From Thamnaconus septentrionalis (taxonomy: Eukaryota; Chordata; Actinopteri; Tetraodontiformes; Monacanthidae): 64,000 bases of DNA. Numbering within the stretch: the stretch's first letter is position 1; every line of letters starts with the position of its first letter. The notes under the pieces were generated by a model, which had not been told where the DNA came from, searched no databases, and was given only the letters and a program-made list of their open reading frames with translations. Both the position numbers and the translations under genes were made by a program. The stretch lies in contig CM020503.1 in the NCBI GenBank assembly GCA_009823395.1, forward strand, positions 915,001 through 979,000. Reading direction: 5' to 3'. Positions 1 to 39,495 of this stretch are shown here, piece after piece.

Positions 1-830
1 CGGGGCAGAGATGAGATGAGTGCGAAAACGGCGGGGCCAAAAATAGCTCCCTGATTATTTAAACCATTTCTCTGCGGCGTCGACCTCCCGTCCTCGCGAG
101 GGACGCTGTCTTCTGACGTTAAAAATTAGGACCTTTAAGGCCGCGCGCTCCTTTCGCCTTTCATGTTTTTTTTTTTTTTTTTTTTTTGCATGGCTGGCGC
201 ACTGACGGACCTGTCCTGCATGCTGCGACGCTGCCCGTGGTCTCGCCCTGATCCGAGTTGCGGCGTGACTCACTGTGACATTTGACTGCGAGCGTCACGT
301 CAAGAGTATCTTAATACCCCGCCGACCCCCGCGACTCCTCTGTCAGCTCCGGTAATGGCTCGGAACACAACAAACAGCTCCGCTGTGACCACCTGACGCC
401 CTCTACGGGCTGCCAGGCTCTGCTGCTCTCGCAGCTAACGCTAATGCTAAGTAGCACATCACGTTGCTGCTAGATTTTGGGATCTGATGAACTCGCCTCT
501 GAAAGTTGTGGCGTCTCAGGGCTCATTCAGCAGGACGTGCCCCCTAATTCCACTCCAACATTAAGCTCAGTACTTTTCTCTTGCACTGAATTGAAGATTT
601 TTAGAAGCTAATATCCCTCCTTTTTATTAACAGTGCTTTCACACCAAACTCAACAAGCACAGGGTAATAGCAGGAACTGGATCATATCTTGGGCACAGGC
701 AGCACACCACGTCTCCCGAAAAGATACATTTGTCCAACTTGTTAAATCACGTAGTGTATATTTTTATTTGCTTTATATGCTGCGTTGCAAGTATGTCCTA
801 AAAGTGATTGGTGTCACCCTATTGGTTTAA

Positions 831-980
831 GGTCCAGTGTATATATATATATAAAATTTGGCTTAATTTATCATTTTTATCTTGGTAAAAGCTTTATATG
901 CTGCCCATAAATGCAAGTATGTATAGTTATATACTCACAGTACAATAAAAGTGATTTGTTTTCTGGTTTTCCTACCCTAT
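831..980 (-). mobile_element. Interspersed MITE-like element, terminal part
   Basis: The stretch begins GGTCCAGTGTATATAT and continues with AAAATTTGGCTTAATTTA, TTGGTAAAAGC, GCTGCCCATAAAT and CTGGTTTTCCTACCC. The same blocks, in the same order and opposite strand, occur at the end of the copies at 8479-8674, 31590-31993 and 38411-38834. The match stops where the (TA)n begins. The remainder of the same element is probably the block at 1985-2180, so this looks like one copy split by about 1 kb. No coding capacity. Confidence 0.6.
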
Positions 981-983
981 TGG

Positions 984-1350
<367 letters not shown>

Positions 1351-1767
1351 ACATTTAAATAATCATTTAATTTAATTAATGTAATATTCCAAAACAATTC
1401 GTTATATTACACTTACAAGCATTAATTACTCTGCAGTTTGCTTACCAGCAAATCCAAACTATACCAATGTGGTGAATAAATAAACATTAGGACGCCCTCT
1501 AAATTAGAGCAAAGTAAGTTTGTTCCATCATATTTATCGCAAATATATTCCTTGTGGTTGAAACCAATCTGCTATGTTTTAGGATGGGATGGCATTTCCG
1601 ACAGCTCAGTTACTATTGCCTGATTTGACACATTGCTTTCTACACAGCTTAACGTGGTGATGGCCAGGTGCTAACTCGAACCGAGCTCAAACTGACTCAC
1701 AGGTCTAAACAGCCACGAACGAAACATGGCACGTAATGTACATGAAACATTGCCCTTAATGCACCAG

Positions 1768-1802
1768 CACACACACATGCACACACACACACACACACAC
1801 AC
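1768..1802. repeat. (CA)n microsatellite
   Basis: CA tract with one interrupting TG, in non-coding DNA. Confidence 0.9.
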
Positions 1803-1984
1803 ATTCGCACTCCTGAACACATTTCCCCCATGATTCCTCGCGGCTCTGGGGGCAAATAAATATGAGCAGTTGACTGGCTGTCACACCTTCCTCCTGGTGG
1901 TGAATTGCGTGCCCCTATTGCGTTATCAAATTGAGCTTTTTAAAGAAACTTCTGACTGTCAATTGCTGCAACATTTTTCTTCTG

Positions 1985-2180
1985 TGTGAAGCCACCGAGG
2001 TGAACACTCGCGTCTTCAAATACACTAACGAAGACAAAGTAAACAAGGAATCCAGATTTGTGCTCGCAGGCCACCGTAGTTGACTGGCAAACTCGGTAGA
2101 GGGAGTATACCGAAAGAACACTGCAATCTAAAATGTAACCACTTGATGTCGCTGTTTTCTCCTAAAAAAAAATCTTCAAA
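1985..2180 (-). mobile_element. Interspersed MITE-like element, second part
   Basis: Shares with 31590-31993 (read in reverse) the blocks CAGGCCACCGTAGTT, GACTGGCAAACTC and ATGTAACCACTTGATGTCGC. Same orientation as the block at 831-980, consistent with a single copy interrupted by about 1 kb. Confidence 0.55.
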
Positions 2181-2889
2181 TATTGCACGTCAGCTGTGCA
2201 ACACATGTCAAAAACACTGACCTCTGGTGGCTATTCTCAGTATGGTACTTCCTGAAACTTAACTTTACGTCAAGTAACCTAAAATGATTAACATATGCCG
2301 ATTTTTTAGTTACACGCTCGTTTATCATTAAGAGCTGATCAGGCAAAGTAATGGTCGCATTTTAAAAAGACATGTTGTTTGTTTGTGGTTCCCCCTACAG
2401 GCTGTTTGTTATCTGCGCTCGCAGAATGTTTGCTGAACTGTGTCAGCCTTTTATCATCGTATTGTGTCCTGACTGGCTGTTTACAGTGCTGTAACATGTA
2501 ATACACACAACAGACGCAACATGTTTAGCCCAGTGACGCTAATTAAGACACTCTGTCACCGATCGCGGAGCACATTAACCACGGGCTGAAACTAATCGGA
2601 GCATGCTTGATGGCCTGCTATTGGCCCCTCGCTAATGAAGAAGTGACCCATTTTTTAATTGTATTGATTCTTTTTTTCTCTCTCTCTTTGTTCACACTGA
2701 GGCATGATACTGCCCGTGACGAGATCAGATTAATTAAGCATCACGAGGAGCTCGGGTGGTCATGTGACCGAGCTCCGGGATCCGTTTCCCCTCGTGAGGG
2801 ATGAGGCCGAACCTTCGCCACCAGGAAAAATATTAATGTCGCACAGAGACGTGCAGCCCGCTCAGCCATTAGCGTCCCAGCTAATGGAC

Positions 2890-2893
<4 letters not shown>

Positions 2894-2958
<65 letters not shown>
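2894..2958. repeat. (TG)n microsatellite
   Basis: Uninterrupted TG tract of about 32 units. Confidence 0.95.
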
Positions 2959-2960
<2 letters not shown>

Positions 2961-3556
2961 GCTGATGTATCTGTGATGTAACCACACACACACATTACCA
3001 GAGTTATTATGCACAGCCATACACCTGGACACAAACAGAAGTGGCGAAAATTGTGAGGCATTGTGGTGCATGCTGGGTATTCATCTCTGGCCTTGTTTAG
3101 TTTTGACGCATGATTTTCCATGACAACCTGCAACAGCCTCAGAAGAAGAAAACTTTTATTTATTTATTTTTTTTTAACAAAAAAAAAAGCTGGCGCTCTG
3201 TTTGCCTCCTAGAATCCACTCCATTTTATTATTCTTATTTATTTCATTTTTATTTTCAAATTGGATGTTTGGATTGATTGTTTGGATTTTGGATTTTTTT
3301 GGAGAGGAAGAGAGAGACAGAGAGAGAGAGAGCAACTTTAACAAATAAAATGATTTCAAGGCGGTCGAAGTCACAGCGGTAGGGCCCAATTACGGCGTTG
3401 TGTTTTCAAAAAATGTCTGCAGCTTTCAAAACATCGGAACGTTGCTTCGCGCAAAACATAGAAGCTAAAAGGAATCCTTCATTACATTAGCGACGGACAA
3501 GTCACGTATCTGCGGATGCATTTTGAACGTGTTACTTAAACATTGAAAAACATTGT

Positions 3557-3558
<2 letters not shown>

Positions 3559-3598
<40 letters not shown>

Positions 3599-3603
3599 AC
3601 ACA
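3559..3603. repeat. (CA)n microsatellite
   Basis: CA tract of about 20 units in the upstream intron. Confidence 0.93.
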
Positions 3604-3724
3604 GGTTGATAAGGGGGTGATGGAGCCCAATTTAAGTATTTCATCAAACTTTTTGGGGATGTTCCTGACCTTCTGCTGCTCAGTCTAAACTCTTCTTGTT
3701 TATCTTCACTCTCTTTTTGCATCT

Positions 3725-3754
3725 CACACACGCACGCACACACACACACACACA
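3725..3754. repeat. (CA)n microsatellite
   Basis: Short CA tract with two CG-containing interruptions, about 400 bases upstream of the first visible grid1 exon. Confidence 0.88.
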
Positions 3755-4152
3755 GGAGAGCTGGTCTGGAGCTGCAGAACTCGTCGTTCTTCCCCTGAAA
3801 GGACGTTTCGGGCTTTGTGGGGATTGTTTTGCTGAGGCTCTGGTTGTTTTTCGGACCTAATTAGGTCGCCTGCTGAAATGGTGATGAATGGAAAGCAGCT
3901 AGAAGGGGTCGACAGAGACGCCTCTCGCTGCTTTTTTCTTACCTCTTCACCGTGCGCCTCTTTGTGCCGGCCTAATTTGCAGACATGAAATGCGGCGACG
4001 GCAGTAAATAAATGGTCAGAACTCCGTCCGTCGGTACTAATTGTCAGGCTTTGTGTCGGTCGGCTTCAGTGAGACGACGCCCGGCGCTGCTGACGTCTTT
4101 GCCTTCGCTGCACTCGGGTCACTTGCTGTCCTCTCTGTGTGTCTTCACGCAG

Positions 4153-28554
<24,402 letters not shown>

Positions 28555-29220
28555 GGGGCGCTGCAGGGCGGGGGTGGAGGTCCAAGCTGAGCTCCCCCCC
28601 CCCGCTTCTCCCCCAAGAGAAATGATTATGTCAGACCGAAAAACAACTGTACAGAGTAAAAGCAGATTTTCTATTTCACTGTTGTTACATTGAGTTGGTG
28701 GGAGGGAGGGGTTGGTAGGGGAAGGAGGATTTTCTTTTTTTTTCTTTCTCCTGTACATAGAGTGTAAATACAAGGAGAACAAAGTAAGGTCAAAGTGTAT
28801 TTTGAATATTCTCAATTTTTAAGGTTGAGCTATAAAAATAACAAAAGCAGTTTAAAAAAAACAACACTCCTATATAAATGAATCTATATATACTTTGGCG
28901 ATAAAGTTCTGACTGTTTGAACGGCTTTGTAAATTTTGTTCCATATCGAAACTACGACGCCGAAATTCTTTGTGATTGTTTTCTAAGTGCCGAAATTACA
29001 GCAGTGTCTCTCCACCACTCGTCCGTGTCCAGCGACTACCCATGATGCACCGCTGCGGAGACAGTCTCGTGTTGGACGACTACCATTGTTACGCACCGCC
29101 CTGGTGTAACTAAGCAGCCGACTGGAAGTTCTCTGTTTTGTTTGGCTTTTGAAGTGGAGGTTTGAAAGGCCTTGTTTTGTTTTGTGTTTCAAAATAAAAG
29201 TCTACGTTCATTTGGAATCG
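28555..29220 (+). other. grid1 3'UTR, proximal form
   Basis: Follows the TAG directly. It is AT-rich after the first 100 bases, with T runs at 28734-28743 and an AATAAA at 29193-29198. The end is placed about 20 bases after that signal; a longer form ending near 30790 is possible. Confidence 0.55.
29193..29198 (+). terminator. Candidate proximal polyadenylation signal of grid1
   Basis: AATAAA, 640 bases after the stop, followed by T-rich sequence. Chosen by motif only. Confidence 0.45.
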
Positions 29221-31589
29221 GGTTTTAATACCTAATTCCAAAAAGAAAAGAAAATGTGGACCTGTTAATGTGGTATTAATTATTGTTATTTTTACATTGA
29301 CTGTAAATGTTCGGAGCACATTTCTATCTGGTTCATATTTTACATTATCTTTACTGCACCTTTATTTTTGGCTAGGTGGGAGTCTGTCTGCTTTAACTGG
29401 TTGGAGCATGATGGGAGGATGATTACACTTCCTCTGAATGGAGGAGGTTTTTTCTCAACCTGCTAGTGTTCGCCGTGTTTGGCTCTGAAACCTTTTGAAA
29501 CAAAATGCAAACTGTGTCCGCTGTGGAGTCGTCCTGCTGAACCTGAGGGCAGCCGCCGTCCTGATGAAGTCCCTCAAAGACTCTGACCAAGCATTCCAAC
29601 AAACACCCAGTAGAACGCCTGACAATCTCTGCATGCAAAGGATTGTGGGTGCTCTAAGCGTACTGAGGGACTTTTGATGGGATTTCAGACTTAGAACAGA
29701 GTGCAGTGGAACATCAGCCCACCTGTCCAGTCTTCACAGTGGGAAGTGAAACGCATTGACTTCAACCGAGCTCTAGTTCTGTTCAACACCTAGCGACTTG
29801 CAGGCTTCTTTCATATAATAATGAAAGGCTTCAATTATTTGATAGCGGAGTGGAAAACATGGATTGCCAAGTAAAGCTTGCCTGTGGTCCAAAGTCCGAT
29901 CACTGGCTGGAGGACGTTCTGACCACATGTTTTTCTTTCATCTGCTCCCACCTGGTGTTTATTACAGCTTATGGGCAATTTAAGCTTCCTCATGAATTTG
30001 AGATGTGTTTAAGTTTGGCTACACTGTCATGGTTTGGGTTAAAGTTTGTCTGCACAAGCCCTGATCTTCTGGCTGGCAGTCCTGTTTTTGCATTGACTCA
30101 TTTTGCCGCCCAGAACTCGCCCACACGAGGTCCTTCTTGCTTTTCAGGTCAGGTCGTTTCTGCCACAGAAGTCCACAGGAAGCCTTCAGCCGGGAACTCC
30201 AGTCCGACTTCTCTCACAGTCGATGCTTCGCTGACTGTGAGCAGAGCTGAAAACACGCAAACAGGAACACGCTGGAAATATGGCAACTCCAAATTTGAAA
30301 AAAAAAAACAAAAAACAAACCCACTTAAATTCATGTGGATCTTTGGCTAGCTTGCTTGTCGTGATGTTTTCCAGCAGGGACAGCTACTGATGTGCGTGTG
30401 TTTTGTTTTGGGTTTTTTCTGACTTCACTAAATGTGCCAAAGGGGTTGACGGTTGATGCGATGCGTTCCGTCGGGTCGAGTGGCAGACGAGCTGTGTGGA
30501 CTCGACTCTTGTCTTCTAGACTTTTTTTTCTGTTAGTTTGTTTTTGCTGCTCTAGTGAAGCGACTGGTTTCCTCACGCCGTGCTCCGCAACCCGCCGGAG
30601 CCCTTGGCTGAGATTGGTCTGCAGAACAGGAAGTGAGCAGGTAGTGCGCCCCACCCCCCTTTACATTCGCAGCCGTCAGAGGAACTGACTCGCAGTCTGT
30701 CGTGGTTCATCCGAGGGAGACCTTGATTTTATTTATGAGTATATTGCTTGGAGTTTCTTAATCTTTAATAAAGAAACGCTGTTTTCAAGTCTGTTTCCAA
30801 TATTTTCCTTTTATGTGCAGGTCTGATTAGAGCTAATTAGAAAAACACTTGCCGCAATTTCAGGTCTTTGAAAGGTTAAGCCCAATTGAAGGCTATTGAT
30901 GTCTTTGGGAAATAAATTTCAAATAAATTTTAGATTTTCATTGATAATCAATTTTAGTTTTTACACCTTAAAATCTATTTTTTTTTTTTTTAACATTAAG
31001 TGGACTTTATGTCATTATTTTTCACGAACACACCCATTCAAGTGTAACCTTTCAAAAAATAAGAATGTGGCAGATCTTTTCCCAGACATCTTCATCTTAC
31101 ACGGCTGCAGGTTTTTGTGTCGGTCAGCCTGCCTGCAGTGAAGTTGTGACCCATGAAGTCTGGCAGCAGCGGGCGACAGGTGTTCCAACCCGAGACGACC
31201 TTCAAGTTTCTGTTGAGCAGCAACAACAACAACAACAACTGAATCGGAGTGGTGTGGTGGCCAGACGATGATTGATTCATCGATTCACGTACACCACGGA
31301 AATATCAAAATGGTTCCAGTCTGAAGGGAGGATCCGTCGGAGCGGCTGACAATTTGAAAGGAATAATCTTTGAAAGCAGCAGGGTGTTGCGTTGGAACAG
31401 ATTGTCTCAGATCAGACGCTCGCTTTGCATTGCTAACAGAGGACACCGCATTCCGTCAAATCAGATATCCTCCACATTAGCATAAATACAGCAGTAATAT
31501 AAAACGCATGTTTGATGTCTGACGGAATACAACACACACATCTGCACTGGTTTTCTGGTTTGTTTTTAAGTAGGATTTGAGTCATTGAA
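29221..31589. other. Distal 3'UTR or intergenic DNA
   Basis: Unique-looking sequence without recognised coding exon or repeat family, apart from A/T homopolymers (30300-30320, 30979-30991) and a (CAA)n run at 31221-31239. Up to about 30790 it may belong to the long grid1 3'UTR. Confidence 0.5.
30767..30772 (+). terminator. Candidate distal polyadenylation signal of grid1
   Basis: AATAAA in ATCTTTAATAAAGAAACG, followed within 40 bases by GT/T-rich sequence. It would give a 3'UTR of about 2.2 kb. No competing gene lies between. Confidence 0.4.
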
Positions 31590-31993
31590 TGTTCATTTTG
31601 AGAAGAAACAGCGACACCAAGTGGTTACATTTTTATATTGCAGCGCCCTCTCACTCCCCTTCCCTTTCCTGAGCTCGCCAGTGAACTACGGTGGCCTGCA
31701 CACACAAACCTGGATACCTCCTTGATCTTCTTCTTCGTTGGTTTATTTGGGGACATAAGTGTTCATTCTAGATACGAAACCTCGCTGTCAGGTGGGCTGG
31801 ATTGTCCACACCGGCCTCTTGAGAAATATGGCAGCTAACTGGGAGCAAGAAACCTGCTCCATGTATACTCCTATATATGAATAAGAACCATTCTATGGGT
31901 ATAAAAACCAAATTAGAGAGTATACACTTTTTCTCATGTTCATTTTTTGCCAATATAAAATCATAAATCAGGCCAAATTTAACATATTGGACC
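31590..31993 (+). mobile_element. MITE-like element copy
   Basis: Contains AGAAGAAACAGCGACACCAA, GTGAACTACGGTGGCCTGC, AGGTGGGCTGGATTGTC and GGCAGCTAACTGGGAGCAAG in the same order as 38411-38834 and ends TATTGGACC followed by TTTAAA. Its left terminal repeat is not recognisable. No coding capacity. Confidence 0.65.
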
Positions 31994-32600
31994 TTTAAAT
32001 AGGTTTCTACCTATAGTTAACAATTGAGGAACTGCAATCATGTTGTTGCATCTGTCATCACAGAGTGTGGCAGACACCAAGCGTCTCACCCTTCCCTTCC
32101 TTCCCCTCACCCTCCTCTCTGCTGCATCCTGCCGTCAGTGTCTTTCAACAAACGTCCTCTGCTCTGAATTAAAGGGGATACACTCAGTGTGTGTGTGTGT
32201 AGTGGTCGGGGTGTGCAGCATGTCGGCTGTCCTCTACTGGCTGCTGGGCTGTCACCACTCCGAGACGGCCGACTGCTGATGGGACTGAACAGCTGCACGG
32301 CCACTCCCTGACGGAGACGTAGTGCAAGAGAGAGCCTGTGATTGGCTCGCTGGCAAGGCACCTGGTCGGCAGAGTTGTTCCCTGGGTTGTCACACTGTCG
32401 GCAGGGTGACTGGCAAAATAGAGCCAGCAGGGTGTCCCCTTGTCTCTCTCAGAGGACAGAAATGCACAGGATGAAGTTGTTAAGACACACGTGTTAAGCT
32501 GTCTGTCGCCAAAATAACTGGGAACTTTGACAATCAGGTTACAATCACAGCTACAAGCCAACATCTGCCAGCGAACGTCTGTTCTGAGTTCACATTTTAA

Positions 32601-32645
32601 CACCACAAGATATTACCACATTACTTGTGGTAATATCTTGTGGTG
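32601..32645. repeat. Perfect hairpin, 20-bp arms
   Basis: CACCACAAGATATTACCACA and its exact reverse complement are separated by five bases (TTACT). Adjacent sequence (32646-32700) is rich in GCTAGC/CTAACATCTGC-type repeats. It could form a cruciform or a small stem-loop; no family recognised. Confidence 0.9.
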
Positions 32646-32934
32646 CTAGCTAACGTCTGCTTCTCCAAGCTAACATCTGCTGCCGCTAGCAAATATCTAG
32701 CATGACGTGTTGACTTGCTCAGCTTCTAATTAATGCCTGCATCTATAATCTAGCTATGTCACTAGTGGCTAACATAAACAAAGCTACATTATGGCAACAA
32801 AACAAATGTGCCTGAGCTCATTAGCCTCTTCCACTGCTAGACATGTAGATTACATCTGAAGTGGAACTGAAGCGAATCTTTGCCCTGAAAAGGTTGCATC
32901 TACAGCGACTTTCTTCTAGCCTACAAGCTAATAT

Positions 32935-34840
<1,906 letters not shown>

Positions 34841-34843
34841 ATG

Positions 34844-34852
34844 GAAGAAGAA

Positions 34853-34896
<44 letters not shown>

Positions 34897-34910
34897 GAAG
34901 AAGAAGAAGA
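34844..34910. repeat. (GAA)n repeat at a LINE-like tail
   Basis: GAA/GAG units that, on the minus strand, are the TTC repeat following a LINE-type 3' end at 34911-34970. Confidence 0.95.
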
Positions 34911-34970
34911 CCTTTATTGATCCCACGGTGGGGAAATTTGCATAATTACAGCAGCAAAAAAACTGTACAG
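34911..34970 (-). mobile_element. LINE-type 3' tail fragment (minus)
   Basis: On the minus strand CAAATTTCCCCACCGTGGGA then TCAATAAAGGTC and (TTC)n. ATTTCCCC..GGGATCAATAAAG is a common CR1/L2/Rex-like LINE terminus in fish (recalled). Confidence 0.55.
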
Positions 34971-35027
34971 TGCAAAAAGATTTAGAATTGAATTGAATTG
35001 CTGTAGCCAATTGCTTTCATTTCATTT

Positions 35028-35460
35028 ATATTGGATCGACTTTATTCATAACACATTGGGTAAATTGCCATGTTGTAGTAGCAGTACACACACACTATAT
35101 ATATTTTAAGACTTAAAGGTCTTAACTTTCTAAGGAATACAAATAAAAAATATTTGTACTAACAAAACAGAAAAAAAAACTAAATGTACAAAGAATGAAA
35201 TGAAAAATATATTGCACTGAAAAATATATTGCACTCCAAGATTCAAGATGAAATTTGCAGACAATGCAGCTGTGAACCTATAGTCAATGCTATCTTGTTT
35301 GTAGAAACGATTTGCAACACATGAGCCACACAGAGATGTCATTATTCTGATTTGATTAAATGGGGAATTCAGATGTGAGTAGATCCAGGTCTTCCTCTCA
35401 GGATCCACAGCACAATGTAAATGAATCTTCTCTCTTTTGTAGGTCATTTATTCCTGAATT
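35028..35460 (-). mobile_element. Second LINE-like 3' fragment (minus)
   Basis: On the minus strand the terminus reads CAATTTACCCAATGTG then TTATGAATAAAGTCGATCC, again a LINE-like end with an AATAAA-type tail. The upstream 350 bases are AT-rich with a duplicated AAAAATATATTGCACT and no clear reverse transcriptase sequence. Left limit uncertain. Confidence 0.4.
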
Positions 35461-37788
35461 AGTCATCTGGGGCAGATCAAGCTAAAGACGAGTAGGTGAA
35501 GAGATGTGAGGTCGCATGACTTGTGGGTGGAGGAGGAGTCCAGCGGGATCTAGCAGGCGGTGTTCAAGTGGACAGGTCGCACGTGTGCGAGAATCTTAAA
35601 GATGTTTCTGAAATATCTGAATTGTCTCTGAATTGGACTCTGTGACCAACCAATGAGAGAAGGCGTTGGCGACAGGGTGAAATGACTTGTTGGGATAAAC
35701 TGGACATGTATTGCAGTCCCACCAGGAGGAGCGCTGGGCAGAAGGAAGCCGGGTTAGAGGGCCACTGGTGATCTTAACCAAGTGTTCTCAGAACACACCC
35801 TGACCTCTGACCTCTCCATCTGTGGGACTGACCTCCCCTTCCAGTCAACAGTCTGTGCGCTTCAATTCTACACACAAGATGGGCAGATAAATAAAAATTC
35901 AGTTTGTGCTTTGGTTTATTCTGGAGAATGACTGAAGCTGGAGAACTGAAGTGTGTATACTTTTGTCACTATTTGATACCCTTTCTATCATTTATAATTG
36001 GCATGGATTCATTGGGCCGCCTCCATGAAGGACTGCAACATTTTAATGAACCCATCAAACTCTTTACAAAAGCTTGGCCTTCCACACACAATACGAGGGC
36101 TAGTTCATTCAAGACTTAATTCTTTCCTGAAATAAAATATTTATTTTATCTGCTATTGTGATTGTGTTGGAGAGGGAAAATGGAACAAGAGCTTGAATCA
36201 TTCAGTCAGCTGATGACGTGGTACATAATGCAGGCATTATAAATATTGAAACTGGTAATAAAGCATAGATTATAATCGACTAGTAGGGCAGAGGGGACAG
36301 TGAAAGCAGACCATGTTATTGCAGGGATAATCTTGTTTAGTAGCGACTGTGGCTTTATACGCATTCTATGATATGCATACTGCATCTTAGGATGTTGCTA
36401 TTGGTCTGAAGAAGATCCATATAGAGTGAGGAGTGCCGAAAGTGGAAGAAACCTGAATATTTGGATAATTTATTGATGAGTGCCTCAATGTGACAACTTG
36501 ATGAATTAGTCAACGCATACGCCAAGAAATTTAGCAGAGTTCACTCTCATGATTATTTATTCATCATTGAATATGATCGCTGTTACTTTGATTTGTGATC
36601 AAATGAAAGACTATGTCATTAGTTTTATTAAAGGCTTGCATTTAAAGCAAGAATCCACTTTCTCTAACTCCTGCCGTCATTTCCTGAAGCACAAGACAGA
36701 GTTTTGTTCTAAAATGGTGCTCTGTAAATAAAGATGATACGATCTGACTAGAGCTGCTTTGAAACAGTGCTGGGAAATAGTCATGAAACCTCTTTCAGAA
36801 AGAGATTTTTCTTCAATTACTTATGACACGTAGACGCTGGCAGAGATATGAAACTTGGTGAAATCATATCTATCAGCCGAACGTCTAGACGGCTCATGAG
36901 GTGCAGTGAATTATTCAAACACAGCTTGGTTGACAATGTGGGGGTCTTACTGTGGATCACACATCAACACCATCAATATAGAGTGTTTACAGGAACACTG
37001 CGCAGAGCGCACCTTTCCCTCTGTAACACAACTGCTTGAGAAGAAGTGCAGTCTATCAGATGTGTTTGATGCCTGTCTTTCCTCTTCCTGTCCTACTGTT
37101 ACACAACAAGCAAACAGACAAACGAGCGCTCGCTCCAGTTCTATTTGCAGCTGTGAAAAGCTGCCGGAAGCCCCAATCTGAGCAGTTTAGCACCTGGATG
37201 TTCTCCTAAATCCCATTCTTCAGATAGCTTACGCCTCCCAGTCCCAGGAAACCTCCTCCAACCCTGAACAAATCCCCAAAAGGACACGCTCATCACACGC
37301 GCACGCACATACACAGCAACATTCAGGGGAAACAAAAGCCTTCGCCTAACATCAGGCACGACGCACCAGACGGGCCGTTTCTTGCTGAACGCTGCGATTT
37401 TTGACAAACTGAGTCACCTGCAAGAGTGACTACGATGCAATATTAATCTTCAGGCCGCGATAAAACAGACTGCGAGACGAATTGTTCCGTTTTCTTACAT
37501 TGAAAAGAGTAAAAGACTATTGCTGACAGGCCATTTAATTTGTGCGGCTGTGATGGGGCTCCCCCTGGCAGGAACAAACGGCGCTCTGAGGGGCGCGCTC
37601 ATCATTTTTACACTTTGGATATACATCCGCTCTCTCTGCTGAGGAATTATTCATAGCGAGCATACAGGCCCTGGTGTTTAACAGGCTCTCTGGCGTCACT
37701 CTGGTGTGATGAAGGTAAAATGGCTCAAGCACTTAAAAGTAGCAGCAAGTGCTGCAGGGGGGCCTCTGAAGGCACACACACGCGCGCA

Positions 37789-37825
<37 letters not shown>

Positions 37826-38410
37826 AAAGGTCTAAAACCACCGTCTTTACTTAGGTGAAAGGGGTCACATGATTTTAGCAAATTAGCAGTAACGCTAACT
37901 CAGTTAGCACGTCTCAGCAATGTCCCAGCAGCAAGAGGCCAGTTCTTTCCATTTGTGCCTAATCCGGATTTGAGGACTCCGACTGCGAGTCTGACCTCTG
38001 GATGAGGCTGCGTGCCAGTGGGTGCCGCCCTTGACGTCAACAAGTGAGCAGCTCCCTGCGCAGGCATCGGGGGGGTGAATCACCTCCACACCTGCAGGAG
38101 CTCCTCTCAGAGACCAGCGTGTCTCCAGCCAAAGGTGTGAGTCAGTCGCTCCCCACTCAGGACGTCGGCTCACATCCAGTCAAACACGGCGGGCTTCGGA
38201 CACACCACCTCAGCCTCCACCAGCAGCACTCTCCCAGAGCACCCTGGCAGTCTGCACTGCACTTGAAACTGAGCTGACCCTAATCTGGCCGAGGATGGGC
38301 TGATTCTTTCAGATTTAAGTCTTCATTCCCTTTGCAGGCAAGTAGGTCAACTCATGTTATGAAAGAACATGACTATGTTTATTTTGTATTTTCCAAGATC
38401 GATATCAAAG
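35461..38410. other. Intergenic stretch, mostly unique
   Basis: AT-rich unique DNA (lowest GC around 36120-36760), with a CA tract at 37778-37823. No gene recognised; short open frames lack codon structure or conserved motifs. Confidence 0.5.
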
Positions 38411-38834
38411 GTGAGGTGTGTAATATTTGGATAATTAAGAAGAAACAGCGACATCAAGAGGTTACATTTTAGACTGCGTCTTTCTTTCACGTAAGTACCC
38501 TTTGGGTCTCTGTGCCCTCCCTCTCCCGAGCTTACCAGTGAACTACGGCCTACGAGCACAAACTTGGATACCTCACTCAATGCACCCTAAATACAAAACA
38601 TGCTGCCAGGTGGGCTGGATTGTCTATACTGGCTTCCTTAAAAATATGGCGGTGCAAAATGGCGGCTAACTGGGAGCAAGACCCTTGCTCTATGTATATT
38701 CTTATCTTACCAATCTATGGGTAGGAAAACCAGATTACTTTGATTGTACTGTGAGTGTGCACTTTCATTTATGTATTTATGGGCAGCTTTTACCAATATA
38801 AAAATCCCAAATTAAGCCAAATTTTACACACTGG
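38411..38834 (+). mobile_element. MITE-like element, most complete copy
   Basis: Ends are imperfect terminal inverted repeats: left GGTGAGGTGTGTAATATTTG, right (reverse complement) GGTCCAGTGTGTAAAATTTG, continuing GATAATT versus GCTTAATT. The length is about 424 bp. It has AGCGACATCAAGAGGTTACA near the left end and ATGGCGGCTAACTGGGAGCA in the right half, shared with three other copies in this window. No transposase. Target duplication not clear. Confidence 0.75.
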
Positions 38835-38838
38835 ACCA

Positions 38839-38880
38839 ATGATGATGATGATGATGATGATGATAATGATGATGATGATA
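38839..38880. repeat. (TGA)n trinucleotide repeat
   Basis: ATGATG units with one AATGATA interruption, directly abutting the right end of the MITE-like element. Confidence 0.93.
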
Positions 38881-39495
38881 AATCTGTTCAAATAGTCTAT
38901 ATTAGTGCTGTCTACCCACAGAATACACCCCAAAGTTGACCTGCTGGTTTCCATCACTCTGACTGAACAAGTTGCTCCTTTCTCTGCTCTCATTCACACC
39001 TTCCCAGACATGAAAAAAGACCTTCACCCTCCCCATACAAGCACCATATTTGCCAAGCTCTGCCGAAGCTTTCGGCAGCATGCAGAGAAATTCAAACAGA
39101 AAAAAAGAAGTTGTTGGCAGGCTTTCGCTCAGGTCCTGCTCCCTGTGTTTACTCTGCCATTGGCTGCCGTTTGCACAGAAATCTGCCGTTTGTTTCTCTG
39201 CGTGGAAAATTACTTTTAAAGGGTTGCAATCTCAATTTTCCCCCGACGGCAACATCAAAGTCGAAATTGAAAAGAAATCTCAATGCCGTTCCAAACCTGG
39301 GGCTTCCATTGCCGATCCATTCCATTCAACATGGGAGTCGTGATTCAAAATCATTTCAAACTCATGTTTCAAATATACGAGAAATTAGACGGATGGAAAA
39401 GACAACACTGCCATCTATCTGTTGGAGGTTTAAAAGGCAACATATCAGAGATGATCAGTGTTCTTGTGGATTAACACAAGAGTTATGTATATATA

